A stretch of DNA of 64,000 nucleotides, taken from Nevskia ramosa DSM 11499 (lineage in GTDB: Bacteria > Pseudomonadota > Gammaproteobacteria > Nevskiales > Nevskiaceae). Position 1 is the stretch's first letter, and each line of letters starts with the position of its first letter. Shown here piece by piece: positions 1 through 8,509 of the stretch. Location of the stretch: the NCBI RefSeq assembly GCF_000420645.1, contig NZ_ATVI01000010.1, positions 186,001 through 250,000 on the forward strand. Reading direction: 5' to 3'. The notes under the pieces are model-generated. The model did not search any database. It was given only the letters and a program-made list of their open reading frames with translations, and had not been told where the DNA came from. Both the position numbers and the translations under genes were made by a program.

Positions 1-91
1 GGTGCACCGGCGTCACCTCATGCAGGCTGCCGTCCTTCTTGCCCTTGCCGCGCGGCGTGCGCACGGCATCGAAAATGAATGCTTCGTTCAT
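1..91 (-). CDS. Acetyl-CoA acyltransferase (thiolase), N-terminal fragment
   Basis: Only the first 30 codons lie in the window; the gene continues leftward beyond base 1. The ATG is at 91 on the minus strand. The visible peptide begins MNEAFIFDAVRTPRGKGKKD, the conserved start of acetyl-CoA C-acyltransferases (A-x-R-T-P-x-G-K pattern). Thiolases of this kind cleave 3-ketoacyl-CoA in fatty-acid beta-oxidation or act on acetoacetyl-CoA; which subclass cannot be decided from 30 residues. It is divergent from the TetR gene at 396, which may regulate it. Confidence 0.8.
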   Translation of the reverse strand, partial: MNEAFIFDAVRTPRGKGKKDGSLHEVTPVH

Positions 92-395
92 GTGATGAAT
101 TCCGTTGGATCGTCCTGGGAACTGCGGGGCGCGCGATGTCGGGTCGGCGGTTGCGCGATTGGGTAATCGCAATTACTATTCGCTCAGTTCCAACCTTTTG
201 TATGGTGCATTTCACCGGCAGGAACTTCTGGGGCATGAACAGCACGACGACCCCAAATGACGCGGTTGCAGCATAATCAGGACGATGATGCCGGTCAACC
301 TGCTGAGACGACAGGAATCGTCGGTCTAGTAAAGATCATTACTTGCGAGTACGAGGCAAACCGCTTTGAAGACCGTGGCAAGCCGAGATGACGAG
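92..395. promoter_or_regulatory. Divergent promoter region with two candidate operators
   Basis: This 304-base gap separates the thiolase gene (left) from the TetR gene (right). It is less GC-rich than its surroundings. Two short inverted repeats stand out: GCGATT-gggt-AATCGC at 155-170, and AGTAA-agatca-TTACT at 328-343 just ahead of the regulator. Either could be the operator bound by the TetR protein. No convincing -35/-10 pair could be assigned and no further reading frame looks real here. The operator role is inference from position and symmetry only. Confidence 0.4.
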
Positions 396-1007
396 ATGAA
401 AGATGCTGCCGTTACCGCCGATCGCGCCCTGCTCGATCCAGATACCCGCGCGCGCATCGAGCAGGCAGTGCTCGATATCTTTTCCGAGCGCGAGTTCCAT
501 CGGGTCGGCCTGATCGAGGTCGCCCGCGGCGCCAATGTCAGCCTGCAGACGATCTACAAGTACTACGGCAGCAAGGAAGCGTTGCTGTTCTCCTGCCTCG
601 ACACCTGGCTCGGCCGGCTGGCGACGCGGATGATCGACCACCTGCAGGGCATCGAGGATTTCAAGGAGAAATTCCGCAAGGTGTTCTGGGTGACGCTGGA
701 TTTCTTCGAGAAGAACCCGAAGGTCGCGCAGCTGATCATGAGCTCGGTGTACGTCAACACCTGGCGCAAGCAGGACAACTACCAGAATCCATTGTTATTC
801 GGCACCTTCATCCGCGTGCTCGGCGAAGGCCGCGCCAAGGGCGTGCTGAATGATGAAGTCGACGAGAAGATCCTGCTCGACTACATCTTCGGCGTCATCG
901 CCCGCCTGGTGCAGATGTACATCCATCGCGGCCAGAAGGAGCCGCTGACCAAGCAGGCGAATGTGCTGTTCGACATGTTGTGGCGGGCGATCGCGAAGCC
1001 GGTGTGA
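396..1007 (+). CDS. TetR/AcrR family transcriptional regulator
   Basis: A one-component transcription factor of about 203 residues. The N-terminal third holds the TetR helix-turn-helix: a helix beginning R-I-E-Q-A-V-L-D-I-F, then V-S-L-Q-T-I-Y-K-Y-Y-G-S-K-E-A-L-L, the canonical recognition-helix pattern. The rest is an all-helical ligand/dimerisation domain with no recognisable ligand signature. An in-frame TTG at 366 and GTG at 375 lie upstream; the ATG at 396 was chosen because the shorter form already contains the full family domain. Divergence from a thiolase gene hints at control of fatty-acid or acyl-CoA metabolism, which is inference. It is convergent with the VOC gene at 1047. Confidence 0.88.
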   Translation: MKDAAVTADRALLDPDTRARIEQAVLDIFSEREFHRVGLIEVARGANVSLQTIYKYYGSKEALLFSCLDTWLGRLATRMIDHLQGIEDFKEKFRKVFWVTLDFFEKNPKVAQLIMSSVYVNTWRKQDNYQNPLLFGTFIRVLGEGRAKGVLNDEVDEKILLDYIFGVIARLVQMYIHRGQKEPLTKQANVLFDMLWRAIAKPV

Positions 1008-1046
1008 CTGTCTCCTTCAGCCGCGTGCGGGGGAAGGGATGCAAGC

Positions 1047-1457
1047 TCAAGCCCAGGGATCGTAAGTCCCGAAGTGCCAGACATGGCCTTCCGGATCGCG
1101 GGCTGAATAGCCTCGTCCGCCGTAGTCCTTGTCGACCAGCGGCGTCACCACCACGGCACCCGCCGCCACGGCGCGGGCGTGGTGCGCGTCGGCATCGGTG
1201 ACCGTTACGCAGACTTCCTGGGTGCCGATGCCGCCGACTTCGCGCGGCGTCTTCAGCAGGTCCGGGAAGCCGAAGGTTTCCGCCGAACCGATCATGATCA
1301 TGCCGTTGCCGTAAGTGAGCTGGGCATGGGCGATGGTGCCGGCGTCGCCCGGCACCACCAGATGCGATTTGAAGTCGAAGGCCCGCTCCAGCCAGACGAT
1401 GGCGGCCGGGGCGTCGTGATAGAGCATCGATGGCGTGATCGTGGGTTTAAGACGCAC
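1047..1457 (-). CDS. VOC-superfamily (glyoxalase/bleomycin-resistance-like) protein
   Basis: A 136-residue protein of the vicinal oxygen chelate fold. It opens with L-K-P-T-I-T-P-S-M-L-Y-H-D-A-P-A-A-I-V-W and closes with R-D-P-E-G-H-V-W-H-F-G-T-Y, the typical first strand and last metal-ligand strand of the PhnB/glyoxalase-like subgroup. Length equals a single VOC module. Enzymatic activity is not predictable: members range from dioxygenases to antibiotic-binding proteins. It stands 57 bases downstream of a LysE-type exporter on the same strand, so the two may be cotranscribed. Confidence 0.85.
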   Translation of the reverse strand: MRLKPTITPSMLYHDAPAAIVWLERAFDFKSHLVVPGDAGTIAHAQLTYGNGMIMIGSAETFGFPDLLKTPREVGGIGTQEVCVTVTDADAHHARAVAAGAVVVTPLVDKDYGGRGYSARDPEGHVWHFGTYDPWA

Positions 1458-1514
1458 GGGGAGGTCCTCAACAGGCGGGTGGAATGCAGCAAAGATAATC
1501 CCGCGTCGCCCGTT

Positions 1515-2144
1515 TCAGCCATGCAGTACCGACCACAGCATGCCGGCGCCGAGCAGCAGCAGGATCGCGCCCATCGCCCGATCGATCCAGTGCGCGCTGC
1601 GCACCAGGCGGCTGCGGATGCGCGGATGGCCGAGCGTCCAGGCAACGAAGCTGAACCAGGCGCCGGTGGCGACGATCATCCAGGCGCTCAGACCCAGCTT
1701 CAGCCAGGTCGGCGTGTCGCCGGTGATCACCGCCGAACAGAGCGCGACGAAGAACAGCATCGCCTTGACGTTGAGCAGATTGGTCGCCAGACCGATGCCG
1801 AAATCGCGCTGGGCAGCCTTGCCGCTGACGGTGACCGGTGCGGCATCGGCGGCCGGCTGCGCACGAATGGCACCCCAGCCGATCCACAGCAGCAGGCTGG
1901 CGCCGACCAGCTTCAGCACCGTCAGCAGCGCGGGAAAACGCTCGATCGCCCAACCGAGGCCGAACATGCCGTAGGCGACATGGAAGCTGATGCCGGCGGC
2001 GACGCCGAGCGCCGTCAGCACGCCGGCGCGCCGACCGTGCGCCAGGGTCTGCCGGGTGACCACGGCGAGATCCGGCCCCGGGCTGGCGACTGCCAGCGCG
2101 TGGGCGAGGGCGATCGTCGCGAACAGCTCGGCCGGGCTCATCAA
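1515..2144 (-). CDS. LysE/RhtB family translocator
   Basis: A 209-residue inner-membrane protein with about six hydrophobic segments. The start matches the LysE/RhtB signature A-S-P-G-P-D in the first helix (about residues 20-25), followed by a G-x-x-x-G-rich second segment and N-L-L-N-V-K-A in the fourth. Family members export amino acids or related metabolites by proton antiport; the substrate cannot be read here. It lies 4 bases downstream of the double glutaredoxin-fold gene at 2149-2925 and above the VOC gene, suggesting a short leftward operon. Confidence 0.88.
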   Translation of the reverse strand: MMSPAELFATIALAHALAVASPGPDLAVVTRQTLAHGRRAGVLTALGVAAGISFHVAYGMFGLGWAIERFPALLTVLKLVGASLLLWIGWGAIRAQPAADAAPVTVSGKAAQRDFGIGLATNLLNVKAMLFFVALCSAVITGDTPTWLKLGLSAWMIVATGAWFSFVAWTLGHPRIRSRLVRSAHWIDRAMGAILLLLGAGMLWSVLHG

Positions 2145-2148
2145 GAGA

Positions 2149-2925
2149 TCAGGCCGCGTAAGTCGCGTCGAGATACTTGAGGATTTCTTCCGATTCGAAC
2201 ATCGACACGCCGGTGTTCGGATCGATCAGATACGGCACCTGTACCTTGCCTTCGAGTTCCAGCAGGCGCAGGCGGTTGCGGCCTTCCACCGGCAGGGTCG
2301 GGAAGTACCTCGCGCGGATCCACGGCGGGCCGACGTCTTCCCAGCGCGCCTTGGCCGTGCTGCGCAGCACGTAGGGCAGTTCCAGTTCGCATAGCCGTTC
2401 GCGCACCAGGCGCGAGTACGGGCTGGATTCGAAGCTGAACAGCTCCAGCGGCTCGGCCGGCGCTCGCGAAGCCGCGGCTTTCACGCCGCGCACGGTCGGC
2501 ACGGCGCGAAAGGTGGAGGCGAGTGCCGATGCGACGATCGCGCCACCGCGGCGCACGCCACGTGGTGCGCGTAGCTGGCCGCCGTAGGTTTCGCCCAGGT
2601 AGTCGACGATGTCGGCGGACTCCAGCATCGAGCGCCCTGTGTTCGGATCGACGAGGAACGGAAACAGCGACTTGCCGCTCAAGGAAACCGCCTCCGGCCG
2701 GAAGCGTGTGCCGCCCTGCGGGCAGGGCAGGATCAGCGCATCGAGATCCATCTCGCTCAGTGCTTCGCGGACGAAGCGGCAGAACGGGCTGGCCTCGTAT
2801 TCGTAAAGCTTCAGCAACTGCTCGGGTTGCCGCGTGGTCGGCCGGAACGACAGGCTGCCGCGCCAGCCACGGGCGCTGGATGCTAGGACGGAACTGACCA
2901 CTTTCAGCTGATGCGTGACGGACAT
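2149..2925 (-). CDS. Tandem glutaredoxin-like (GST N-terminal domain) protein
   Basis: A 258-residue protein built of two thioredoxin-fold GST-N modules without the usual helical GST C-terminal domain. Module 1 (about 38-118) begins L-K-L-Y-E-Y-E-A-S-P-F-C-R-F-V-R-E and module 2 (about 165-256) begins L-E-L-F-S-F-E-S-S-P-Y-S-R-L-V-R-E. Each carries a V-P-Y-L or F-P-F-L cis-proline strand and a D-P-N-T-G-x-S-M-x-E-S glutathione-contact loop. The first module keeps a Cys at the redox position, the second has Ser there. Glutathione-linked chemistry is probable but no substrate is evident. The gene is divergent from the sigma factor gene. Confidence 0.82.
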   Translation of the reverse strand: MSVTHQLKVVSSVLASSARGWRGSLSFRPTTRQPEQLLKLYEYEASPFCRFVREALSEMDLDALILPCPQGGTRFRPEAVSLSGKSLFPFLVDPNTGRSMLESADIVDYLGETYGGQLRAPRGVRRGGAIVASALASTFRAVPTVRGVKAAASRAPAEPLELFSFESSPYSRLVRERLCELELPYVLRSTAKARWEDVGPPWIRARYFPTLPVEGRNRLRLLELEGKVQVPYLIDPNTGVSMFESEEILKYLDATYAA

Positions 2926-3057
2926 GGGAACCCCGGGGAGAAAGATGCCGGGCAGAACCCGGCCGCGAGCAGTGAACGCTCGTATTATCGCGGCAGCGGC
3001 GCGGTTCGGCGCGGAGGCGGTTCAAACCCTGCGGCGACGCGGCGCATCAGAGCGTCA

Positions 3058-3678
3058 ATGACTACCGCAATCCTCAACCTGACGATGGAGGCCGCCTTGC
3101 CGGCCACGACGCCTGTTCCGCAAGCCGAGCCCGAAGATCACGTGCTGGCGCGCCGCGCGGCCAGCGGCGATTCGCGTGCGTTCGAGCAGCTCTATCGCCA
3201 CAATGTCGATCGCATCTACGGGCTTTGCCTGCGCCTCTGCCACGGCGATTCCTCACGCGCCGAGCAAGCCACCCAGGACGCCTTCGTCCGCGCCTGGGAA
3301 AAGCTTTCCAGCTTCCGGGGCGAAAGCCGCTTCAGCACCTGGATGCACCGGCTGACCGTCAACGTGGTGCTAGGCGAACACCGCCTGCTGCGCCGCTGGG
3401 TGACTTTCGAGGACGAGGTGCAGTCCGGTGTCGATGGCCAGGACGGCGTCGACGGCATGGATGCCATCGAGCCGCTGCGTCAGGAAGACATCGGCAGCCG
3501 CATCGATCTGGAACGGGCGCTGGCCAAGCTGCCCAAGGGGGCGAGAACGGTGCTGATGCTGCACGACATCGAGGGCTACCAGCATGACGAGATCAGTGCG
3601 CTGACCGGCATCGCCATCGGCACCTCCAAGGCGCAGCTGCACCGGGCCCGCCGGTTGCTGCAGGCGATGCTGTCATGA
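3058..3678 (+). CDS. ECF-type RNA polymerase sigma factor
   Basis: A 206-residue extracytoplasmic-function sigma factor. Region 2 runs about 38-105 (F-E-Q-L-Y-R-H-N-V-D-R-I-Y-G-L to F-S-T-W-M-H-R-L-T-V-N) and region 4 about 150-206 (K-L-P-K-G-A-R-T-V-L-M-L-H-D-I-E-G-Y then I-G-T-S-K-A-Q-L-H-R-A-R). The open frame extends upstream to 2911, but that extension is antisense to the preceding gene, so the ATG at 3058 was preferred; ATG 3085 is also possible. The stop overlaps the ATG of the next gene (ATGA), the usual coupling of an ECF factor with its anti-sigma partner. It probably directs transcription of its own operon, which is inference. Confidence 0.92.
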   Translation: MTTAILNLTMEAALPATTPVPQAEPEDHVLARRAASGDSRAFEQLYRHNVDRIYGLCLRLCHGDSSRAEQATQDAFVRAWEKLSSFRGESRFSTWMHRLTVNVVLGEHRLLRRWVTFEDEVQSGVDGQDGVDGMDAIEPLRQEDIGSRIDLERALAKLPKGARTVLMLHDIEGYQHDEISALTGIAIGTSKAQLHRARRLLQAMLS

Positions 3679-4343
3679 ACGAACCCCGCGATCTTCCAAC
3701 CGCTGCCGACGACGGCAACGAGCTGCCACCGGCGCTCCGCGAAGCCTTGTCGACCTTGCGTCGCGATCAGGCGCCGAGCGCCGATCTGTGGTCCTTCATC
3801 GAAGCCCGGATTGCCGACCCCGCCGAGCGCGAGCATTGCGAGCTGCCGGCCGAAATGCAGCAGGCGCTGAAAGCACTGGCGACCGATCAGGCCCCGAGCC
3901 GCGATCTGTGGCCGGCCATCGACGGCCGCATCCGCGTACGCCGCAGTGGCACGGTGCCGCATCGGCGCTGGCTGGCGGCTGGCACTGCGCTCGCGGCCTG
4001 CCTGGTCGCCGCTTTCAGCATGGTCATCAATCACGGGCCGGCCAGTTCTGCGGCGGCAGGCGTGGCCAGCAACAAGGCACCTTTGCGGCCGTCCGCCGAA
4101 GTGCTGGCGGCAACCCTCGGCAACGGCCATGACGCCGAACTGCGGACCGCCAGCTATCGGCCGATTTCGCGCGAAACCCGGGCGCTGATGCGCGCCAATC
4201 TGAAGATCGTCCAGAGTGCTGAAACGCAGATCCAGCGCGCGCTTGCCGACGACCCGGACGATGCCGCCTACCTGAAGAGCCTGCTCGATTCCGCGAACGC
4301 GCAGCAACGCCATCTGAGCGCCGAACTGGCGTCGAATCCATGA
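3675..4343 (+). CDS. Putative anti-sigma factor, single-pass, with internal duplication
   Basis: A 222-residue protein with a cytosolic N-terminal region, one membrane helix near residues 98-116 (W-L-A-A-G-T-A-L-A-A-C-L-V-A-A-F) and a periplasmic tail. The N-terminal region is an exact-period tandem repeat: residues 16-46 and 56-86 align, both with D-Q-A-P-S-x-D-L-W-x-x-I-x-x-R-I. That D-L-W-x-x-I signature occurs in membrane anti-sigma factors lacking the zinc finger; the H-x3-C-x2-C zinc motif is absent here. Four-base overlaps link it to the sigma factor and to the DUF4097 protein gene. The anti-sigma role is inferred from topology and operon position. Confidence 0.72.
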   Translation: MNEPRDLPTAADDGNELPPALREALSTLRRDQAPSADLWSFIEARIADPAEREHCELPAEMQQALKALATDQAPSRDLWPAIDGRIRVRRSGTVPHRRWLAAGTALAACLVAAFSMVINHGPASSAAAGVASNKAPLRPSAEVLAATLGNGHDAELRTASYRPISRETRALMRANLKIVQSAETQIQRALADDPDDAAYLKSLLDSANAQQRHLSAELASNP

Positions 4344-4360
4344 ATTCGAGGAACCCCGTC

Positions 4361-5539
4361 ATGTCGTATTCCACGCTGCCCCGGGTCGGGCTTGCAGCTC
4401 CCCCGATCGCCCTTCCGATCATGATTCTGGCCGCCGTACTTCTGTTCGCCGCCGGAGCAGTTCGCGCTGCCGCGCCCGGTGCTCCGGCTGCCGATGCGAC
4501 GCCGTTCAGCAGCGAGCTGCAAGGCCATATCGAGCGCGAAGTGATGCAAAGCCTCGAAGGCCTTCAGGAACTCGGCAAGCTGGCCGAACTGGAAGCGCTG
4601 GAACATCTCGACGAACTCAAGCATCTGGCCGACTCTGATCGTCTCGACGCGATGATCGCCGCAGCCAAAGCCGATGCCAGCAGCGCTTCGGCGCGCTATG
4701 CCGAGCGCTACAGCAGCGATTCCAGTGGCCCGGTCATCGACGAAACCCGTGGCCTGAAATCGAACGGCCGGGTGTCGGTCAACAACGTCGCCGGCATCAT
4801 CGAAGTCACTACCTGGGACCGCAACGAAGTCAGCATCGGCGGCCGGCTCGGCAGCAGTGACGACAAGCTCGAGATCAGCGGCGACTCCAACGAACTGAAC
4901 CTGGTCGTGCGGCTGCCGAAGAAGAGCCGCAATGGGCACGACACCGTCCTCGAACTGCGGGTGCCGACCAATGCCCGGGTCGAGCTGGAAACGGTCAGCG
5001 CCGATGTCGTCGTCAACGGCAGCAAGGGGCCAGTCAAGGTCAACACGGTCAGCGGTGATATCGCCTTGGCGCTCGCTTCCAGCGAAGTGTCGGTACAGAC
5101 CGTCAGCGGCGACGTGAAGCTGAAGGCGCCGTCGACCAACACCCGCCTGAACAGCATCAGCGGCGATCTCGATCTCGAAGGCCTCAGCGGTCAACTGAGT
5201 CTGGAAACCGTCTCCGGCAACATCGAGTTGCGGCGCGGCGGCAAGTTTTCGGATCTGAAGCTGAAGTCGGTCAGCGGTGACCTGCGCCTTGATGTCGCGC
5301 TCACTGACAGCGCCCAGGTCGGCGGCCAGACCTTGTCCGGCGAGATCACCATGATCGTGCCGCAAGCTCTGTCCGGCACCGCGCTGCTGAAAAGCTTCAG
5401 CGGCGATGTCCACTGCGAAGGCGCGACCACAGTCGAGAACCACAGCAGCAAGAAGCGCGAGTACGTCTGGGGCGATGGCCGCGGCGCGCGCATCGAGCTG
5501 TCGAGTTTCAGCGGCGATATCCGCGTCGAACGGAAGTAG
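4361..5539 (+). CDS. Exported DUF4097 beta-repeat (adhesin-like) protein
   Basis: A protein of about 392 residues with a signal peptide ending near A-G-A-V-R-A-A-A and an alpha-helical stretch (residues 45-95). From about residue 130 it is a repetitive beta region with at least eight copies of x-[VIFL]-S-G-[DNE]-[ILV] spaced mostly 18-25 residues apart, as in DUF4097 proteins thought to form a right-handed beta helix. An ATG at 4340 overlaps the previous stop, but the ATG at 4361 has a GAGGA Shine-Dalgarno eight bases upstream and places the signal peptide better. As third gene of the sigma/anti-sigma module it may be the main target or sensor of that system. Molecular function unknown. Confidence 0.82.
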   Translation: MSYSTLPRVGLAAPPIALPIMILAAVLLFAAGAVRAAAPGAPAADATPFSSELQGHIEREVMQSLEGLQELGKLAELEALEHLDELKHLADSDRLDAMIAAAKADASSASARYAERYSSDSSGPVIDETRGLKSNGRVSVNNVAGIIEVTTWDRNEVSIGGRLGSSDDKLEISGDSNELNLVVRLPKKSRNGHDTVLELRVPTNARVELETVSADVVVNGSKGPVKVNTVSGDIALALASSEVSVQTVSGDVKLKAPSTNTRLNSISGDLDLEGLSGQLSLETVSGNIELRRGGKFSDLKLKSVSGDLRLDVALTDSAQVGGQTLSGEITMIVPQALSGTALLKSFSGDVHCEGATTVENHSSKKREYVWGDGRGARIELSSFSGDIRVERK

Positions 5540-5631
5540 CGGCGCAGCCGATCGAATACGATTCGGGGGATCGCTGGCAAGCTTCAAGACCTTGCTTGCC
5601 CGGCCCGCTGTCCCGCTCTTCCGGATCGTTG

Positions 5632-6564
5632 ATGTCCTACGAACTCGATACCCGCCTGGTCATCGGCCTGGCTTCCAGCGCGCTGTTCGATCTCGGCGAG
5701 GCCGACCAGGTTTTCCGCAGGGAAGGCGAAGCGGCCTATCGCGCCTATCAGCTGGAAAATCGCACCCAGACCCTGGCGCCGGGCGTTGCCTTTCCGTTCA
5801 TCAAGCGACTGCTGTCGCTTAATGATCTGAGCCCCAAGGACGATCCGCTGGTCGAGGTCATCCTGCTGTCGAAGAACGATCCCGACACCGGCCTGCGGGT
5901 CATGGACTCGATCAAGTCCCACGGCCTCGGCATCAGCCGCGCGGTATTCCTGCAAGGGCGTTCGCCGCACCGTTTCATCGATGCGCTGAGCATCAGCCTG
6001 TTCCTGTCGGCAAACGAGATCGATGTCCGCGATGCCAACGCCGCTGGCCATGCGGCGGGTCAAGTGCTCGATTCGAGTTTCGTCGACGAGGAGGGTGACG
6101 ACGAACTGCGCATCGCCTTCGATTTCGACGGTGTGCTCGCCGACGATCAATCGGAAGCCGTCTTCCAGGCCAGCGGCCTCGTCGGCTTCCACGAGCACGA
6201 GCAGCGCAACGCCGGCATTCCTCTGAGCCCCGGCCCGCTGGCGCCGTTCCTGCACAAGCTGCGCAAGATCCAGGCGCTGGAAGAACAGAAGGTGATGGAC
6301 GATCGCGGCTATGTGCGCAAGCTGCGCGTCGCCATCGTCACGGCGCGCAATGCGCCGGCGCACGAGCGGGTGATCACCACGATGAGAAACTGGGACGTGG
6401 TCGTCAACGAGGCCTTCTTCCTCGGCGGCGTCGAGAAGCGCCGCGTCCTCGAAATACTCAGGCCGCACATCTTCTTCGACGACCAGCAAAGCCATCTCAC
6501 CCCGGCTGCTGACGCGCTGCCCTGCGTGCACATCCCGTTCGGGTCGCTGAACCGGAAGACCTAG
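5632..6564 (+). CDS. 5'-nucleotidase family protein
   Basis: A 310-residue cytosolic protein resembling the 5-nucleotidase family (PF06189, the type related to eukaryotic cytosolic NT5C1). Recognisable features are L-V-I-G-L-A-S-S-A-L-F-D-L near the N terminus, V-I-L-L-S-K-N-D-P-x-T-G-L-R, F-L-S-A-N, and the D-F-D-G-V-L-A-D-D phosphatase-like motif near residue 170, with H-I-F-F-D-D-Q close to the end. The expected reaction is dephosphorylation of nucleoside 5'-monophosphates. ATG 5632 was preferred to an in-frame start at 5596 because family members begin close to the L-V-I-G-L-A strand. Its stop lies 4 bases from the convergent acetyl-CoA hydrolase gene. Confidence 0.85.
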   Translation: MSYELDTRLVIGLASSALFDLGEADQVFRREGEAAYRAYQLENRTQTLAPGVAFPFIKRLLSLNDLSPKDDPLVEVILLSKNDPDTGLRVMDSIKSHGLGISRAVFLQGRSPHRFIDALSISLFLSANEIDVRDANAAGHAAGQVLDSSFVDEEGDDELRIAFDFDGVLADDQSEAVFQASGLVGFHEHEQRNAGIPLSPGPLAPFLHKLRKIQALEEQKVMDDRGYVRKLRVAIVTARNAPAHERVITTMRNWDVVVNEAFFLGGVEKRRVLEILRPHIFFDDQQSHLTPAADALPCVHIPFGSLNRKT

Positions 6565-6568
6565 ACAG

Positions 6569-8494
6569 CTACAAGCGCCAGGCGGCGCGTACCAGTCGAG
6601 CGAGTCGTTGTTCCTTGCCTGAAGCCGGCGCGCTCAATTGCAGATGTTTCAAGGCTGCGGCGACCTCGGCCTGCTCGGCATCGGCCGGTGCCAGGAAGGC
6701 GACCAGCAATTGCGCGCGTCCTTTCCAGGTCGAAGCGGCGGTCTTGAGCTTGCCGAGCCTTGCGGCCAGTGCCAGTTCGGCATCGGTCAGATCATTGCCG
6801 AATGGCAGCTTCGGCAGCAGGCCGGATGTCTGGAACGGGGCCAGCGCCGCGGCGAGATGTTGCGGCAGGTTCTGCCGGCTGGCTTCGGGGACCTGATAGC
6901 TGCGCGGCAGCTTGCCGGCGCGCTGGGCCTGCTCTGCCAATTTCTCCTGCAGGCGGCTGTCGGCAATCGCCAGCAGGGCTTCGATGCATTCGCGGTCGGT
7001 CTTGCCGCGCAGGTCGGCAACGCCGTATTCGGTGATGACGATGTCGCGCTCGTGGCGGGCGATGGTCGCGTGCGGGAATTCCCAGACCAGATTCGATTCC
7101 AGCGGCTTGCCGTCGCTGCCCCCGCGCACCGACTTCAGCAGCAGGATCGAGCGCGCTTCGGGCAGCTGGTGCGACATCGCGACGAAATCGTGCTGGCCGC
7201 CGACACCGGACACCACCTGACCATTGCCGAGCTGATCGGAAATCGCCGCGCCAAGCAGCGTGACCTTCATCGTGATGTTGATGAAGCGCGCATGGCGGCG
7301 CTGGGCACGTTCCAGCGACCAGGTCTTGTAGACCGCGTTGACTTCATCGACGCCGGTCATGTCGACCAGGTCGCGGCGCTCCTCGTCCAAAGCCCGCAGG
7401 CGCCGGTAGAAATCGCCCGGGCCGATGAAGAACGCGCCCTGCAGCGCGGTGCCGCCGGTTGCGGGTTCCGCAGCGCTGCCGTCGTTGATCGTGGTTTGCA
7501 GCACCTCGTCCTCGAACACGCGGCGGCGCACGATGCCGTCCTCGAACAGGGCGAACAGCGGATTAGAGATCAGCTCGCTGGCGACGTAGAGGCCGCGTTC
7601 GAAGCGTCCGTCGCCGCCGACGCTGGCGATCATCGGGCTGCGGCCGATCGCGCTCAGCGCGCCTTGATAGCGGTCGTTGTCGCGCTCACGCAGACGCAAG
7701 GAGTGACAGGCTGCATCGCCGAGCGCGCCGATGCCGACCTGCAAGGTGCCGCCGTCAGCCACCAGGGCACTCGCGCGCAGGCCGATCGCCCACTCGGCAG
7801 TGCCGACCGGTTCGTGCGGCACCGCGAACGGCGCGTGATCGAGCGCGGGGTCATCGAGCAGCAGATCGAAACGGCTCTCGGCGATTTCCGCGTTATGGCC
7901 GAACCAGGGCAGCTGGCGATTGATCTGGCCGACGGCCAGCCAGTTCTTCGGGCCAGCTTCAAGCCCGCGCAGCAGCGGCAAGGTCACGTCCGGATTGCCG
8001 GACAGGCTCAGGCGCTGCCGGCCATCGCCGTCGACGCGCAGGGCGATCGCCTGGACCAGCAGATTGGCGCCGCGCACGAGCATGTCGCGCGCCACCTGCG
8101 TGTAATTGGTGCTGATGTAATCCTGCTGCGCGATCGGATTGCCGAGCTGGCTGGCTGCGCGCAGGTAGAACTCGATTACCCGGATGTTCGGTGGCAAGGC
8201 GCGGGCATCGACGGCGTCGAGATATTCGAGGCGCGGATAGTTCGGCCAGACCCGTTCGCGCACCGGCGCGAGGAAACGCTCTTCGAGTTCCGACTTGCCC
8301 TGCGGCGGATTCAGCGACAGCGCCGTGATGATGTCGAGCGAGATCGAAGTGTCCTGCTTCGCGCGCCGGAACAGCGCATTGAGCAAGGCGTTCGGCTTGC
8401 CGATGCCGAGCGGCGCACCGAGCACGATGCGCTTGCCGAGCCGCGCGAGAATCGCGTCGACACAAGCCTCGCAGTCGGTCAGGCGCTGGGTCAT
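6569..8494 (-). CDS. Acetyl-CoA hydrolase/CoA-transferase family protein
   Basis: A 641-residue protein of the acetyl-CoA hydrolase/transferase family. The N-terminal half carries the family's G-A-P-L-G-I-G-K-P-N opening. The C-terminal half has M-K-V-T-L-L-G-A, V-S-G-V-G-G-Q-H-D-F-V-A-M-S and E-F-P-H-A-T-I-A-R-H, then I-V-I-T-E-Y-G-V-A-D-L-R-G, the CoA-binding core. At 641 residues it is longer than the roughly 500-residue standard enzymes; the extra length includes a C-terminal helical tail of about 100 residues. It may move CoA between acyl groups rather than hydrolyse acetyl-CoA. It follows purH by 15 bases, possibly by read-through. Confidence 0.87.
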   Translation of the reverse strand: MTQRLTDCEACVDAILARLGKRIVLGAPLGIGKPNALLNALFRRAKQDTSISLDIITALSLNPPQGKSELEERFLAPVRERVWPNYPRLEYLDAVDARALPPNIRVIEFYLRAASQLGNPIAQQDYISTNYTQVARDMLVRGANLLVQAIALRVDGDGRQRLSLSGNPDVTLPLLRGLEAGPKNWLAVGQINRQLPWFGHNAEIAESRFDLLLDDPALDHAPFAVPHEPVGTAEWAIGLRASALVADGGTLQVGIGALGDAACHSLRLRERDNDRYQGALSAIGRSPMIASVGGDGRFERGLYVASELISNPLFALFEDGIVRRRVFEDEVLQTTINDGSAAEPATGGTALQGAFFIGPGDFYRRLRALDEERRDLVDMTGVDEVNAVYKTWSLERAQRRHARFINITMKVTLLGAAISDQLGNGQVVSGVGGQHDFVAMSHQLPEARSILLLKSVRGGSDGKPLESNLVWEFPHATIARHERDIVITEYGVADLRGKTDRECIEALLAIADSRLQEKLAEQAQRAGKLPRSYQVPEASRQNLPQHLAAALAPFQTSGLLPKLPFGNDLTDAELALAARLGKLKTAASTWKGRAQLLVAFLAPADAEQAEVAAALKHLQLSAPASGKEQRLARLVRAAWRL

Positions 8495-8509
8495 TTAGGT
8501 GAACAGACC

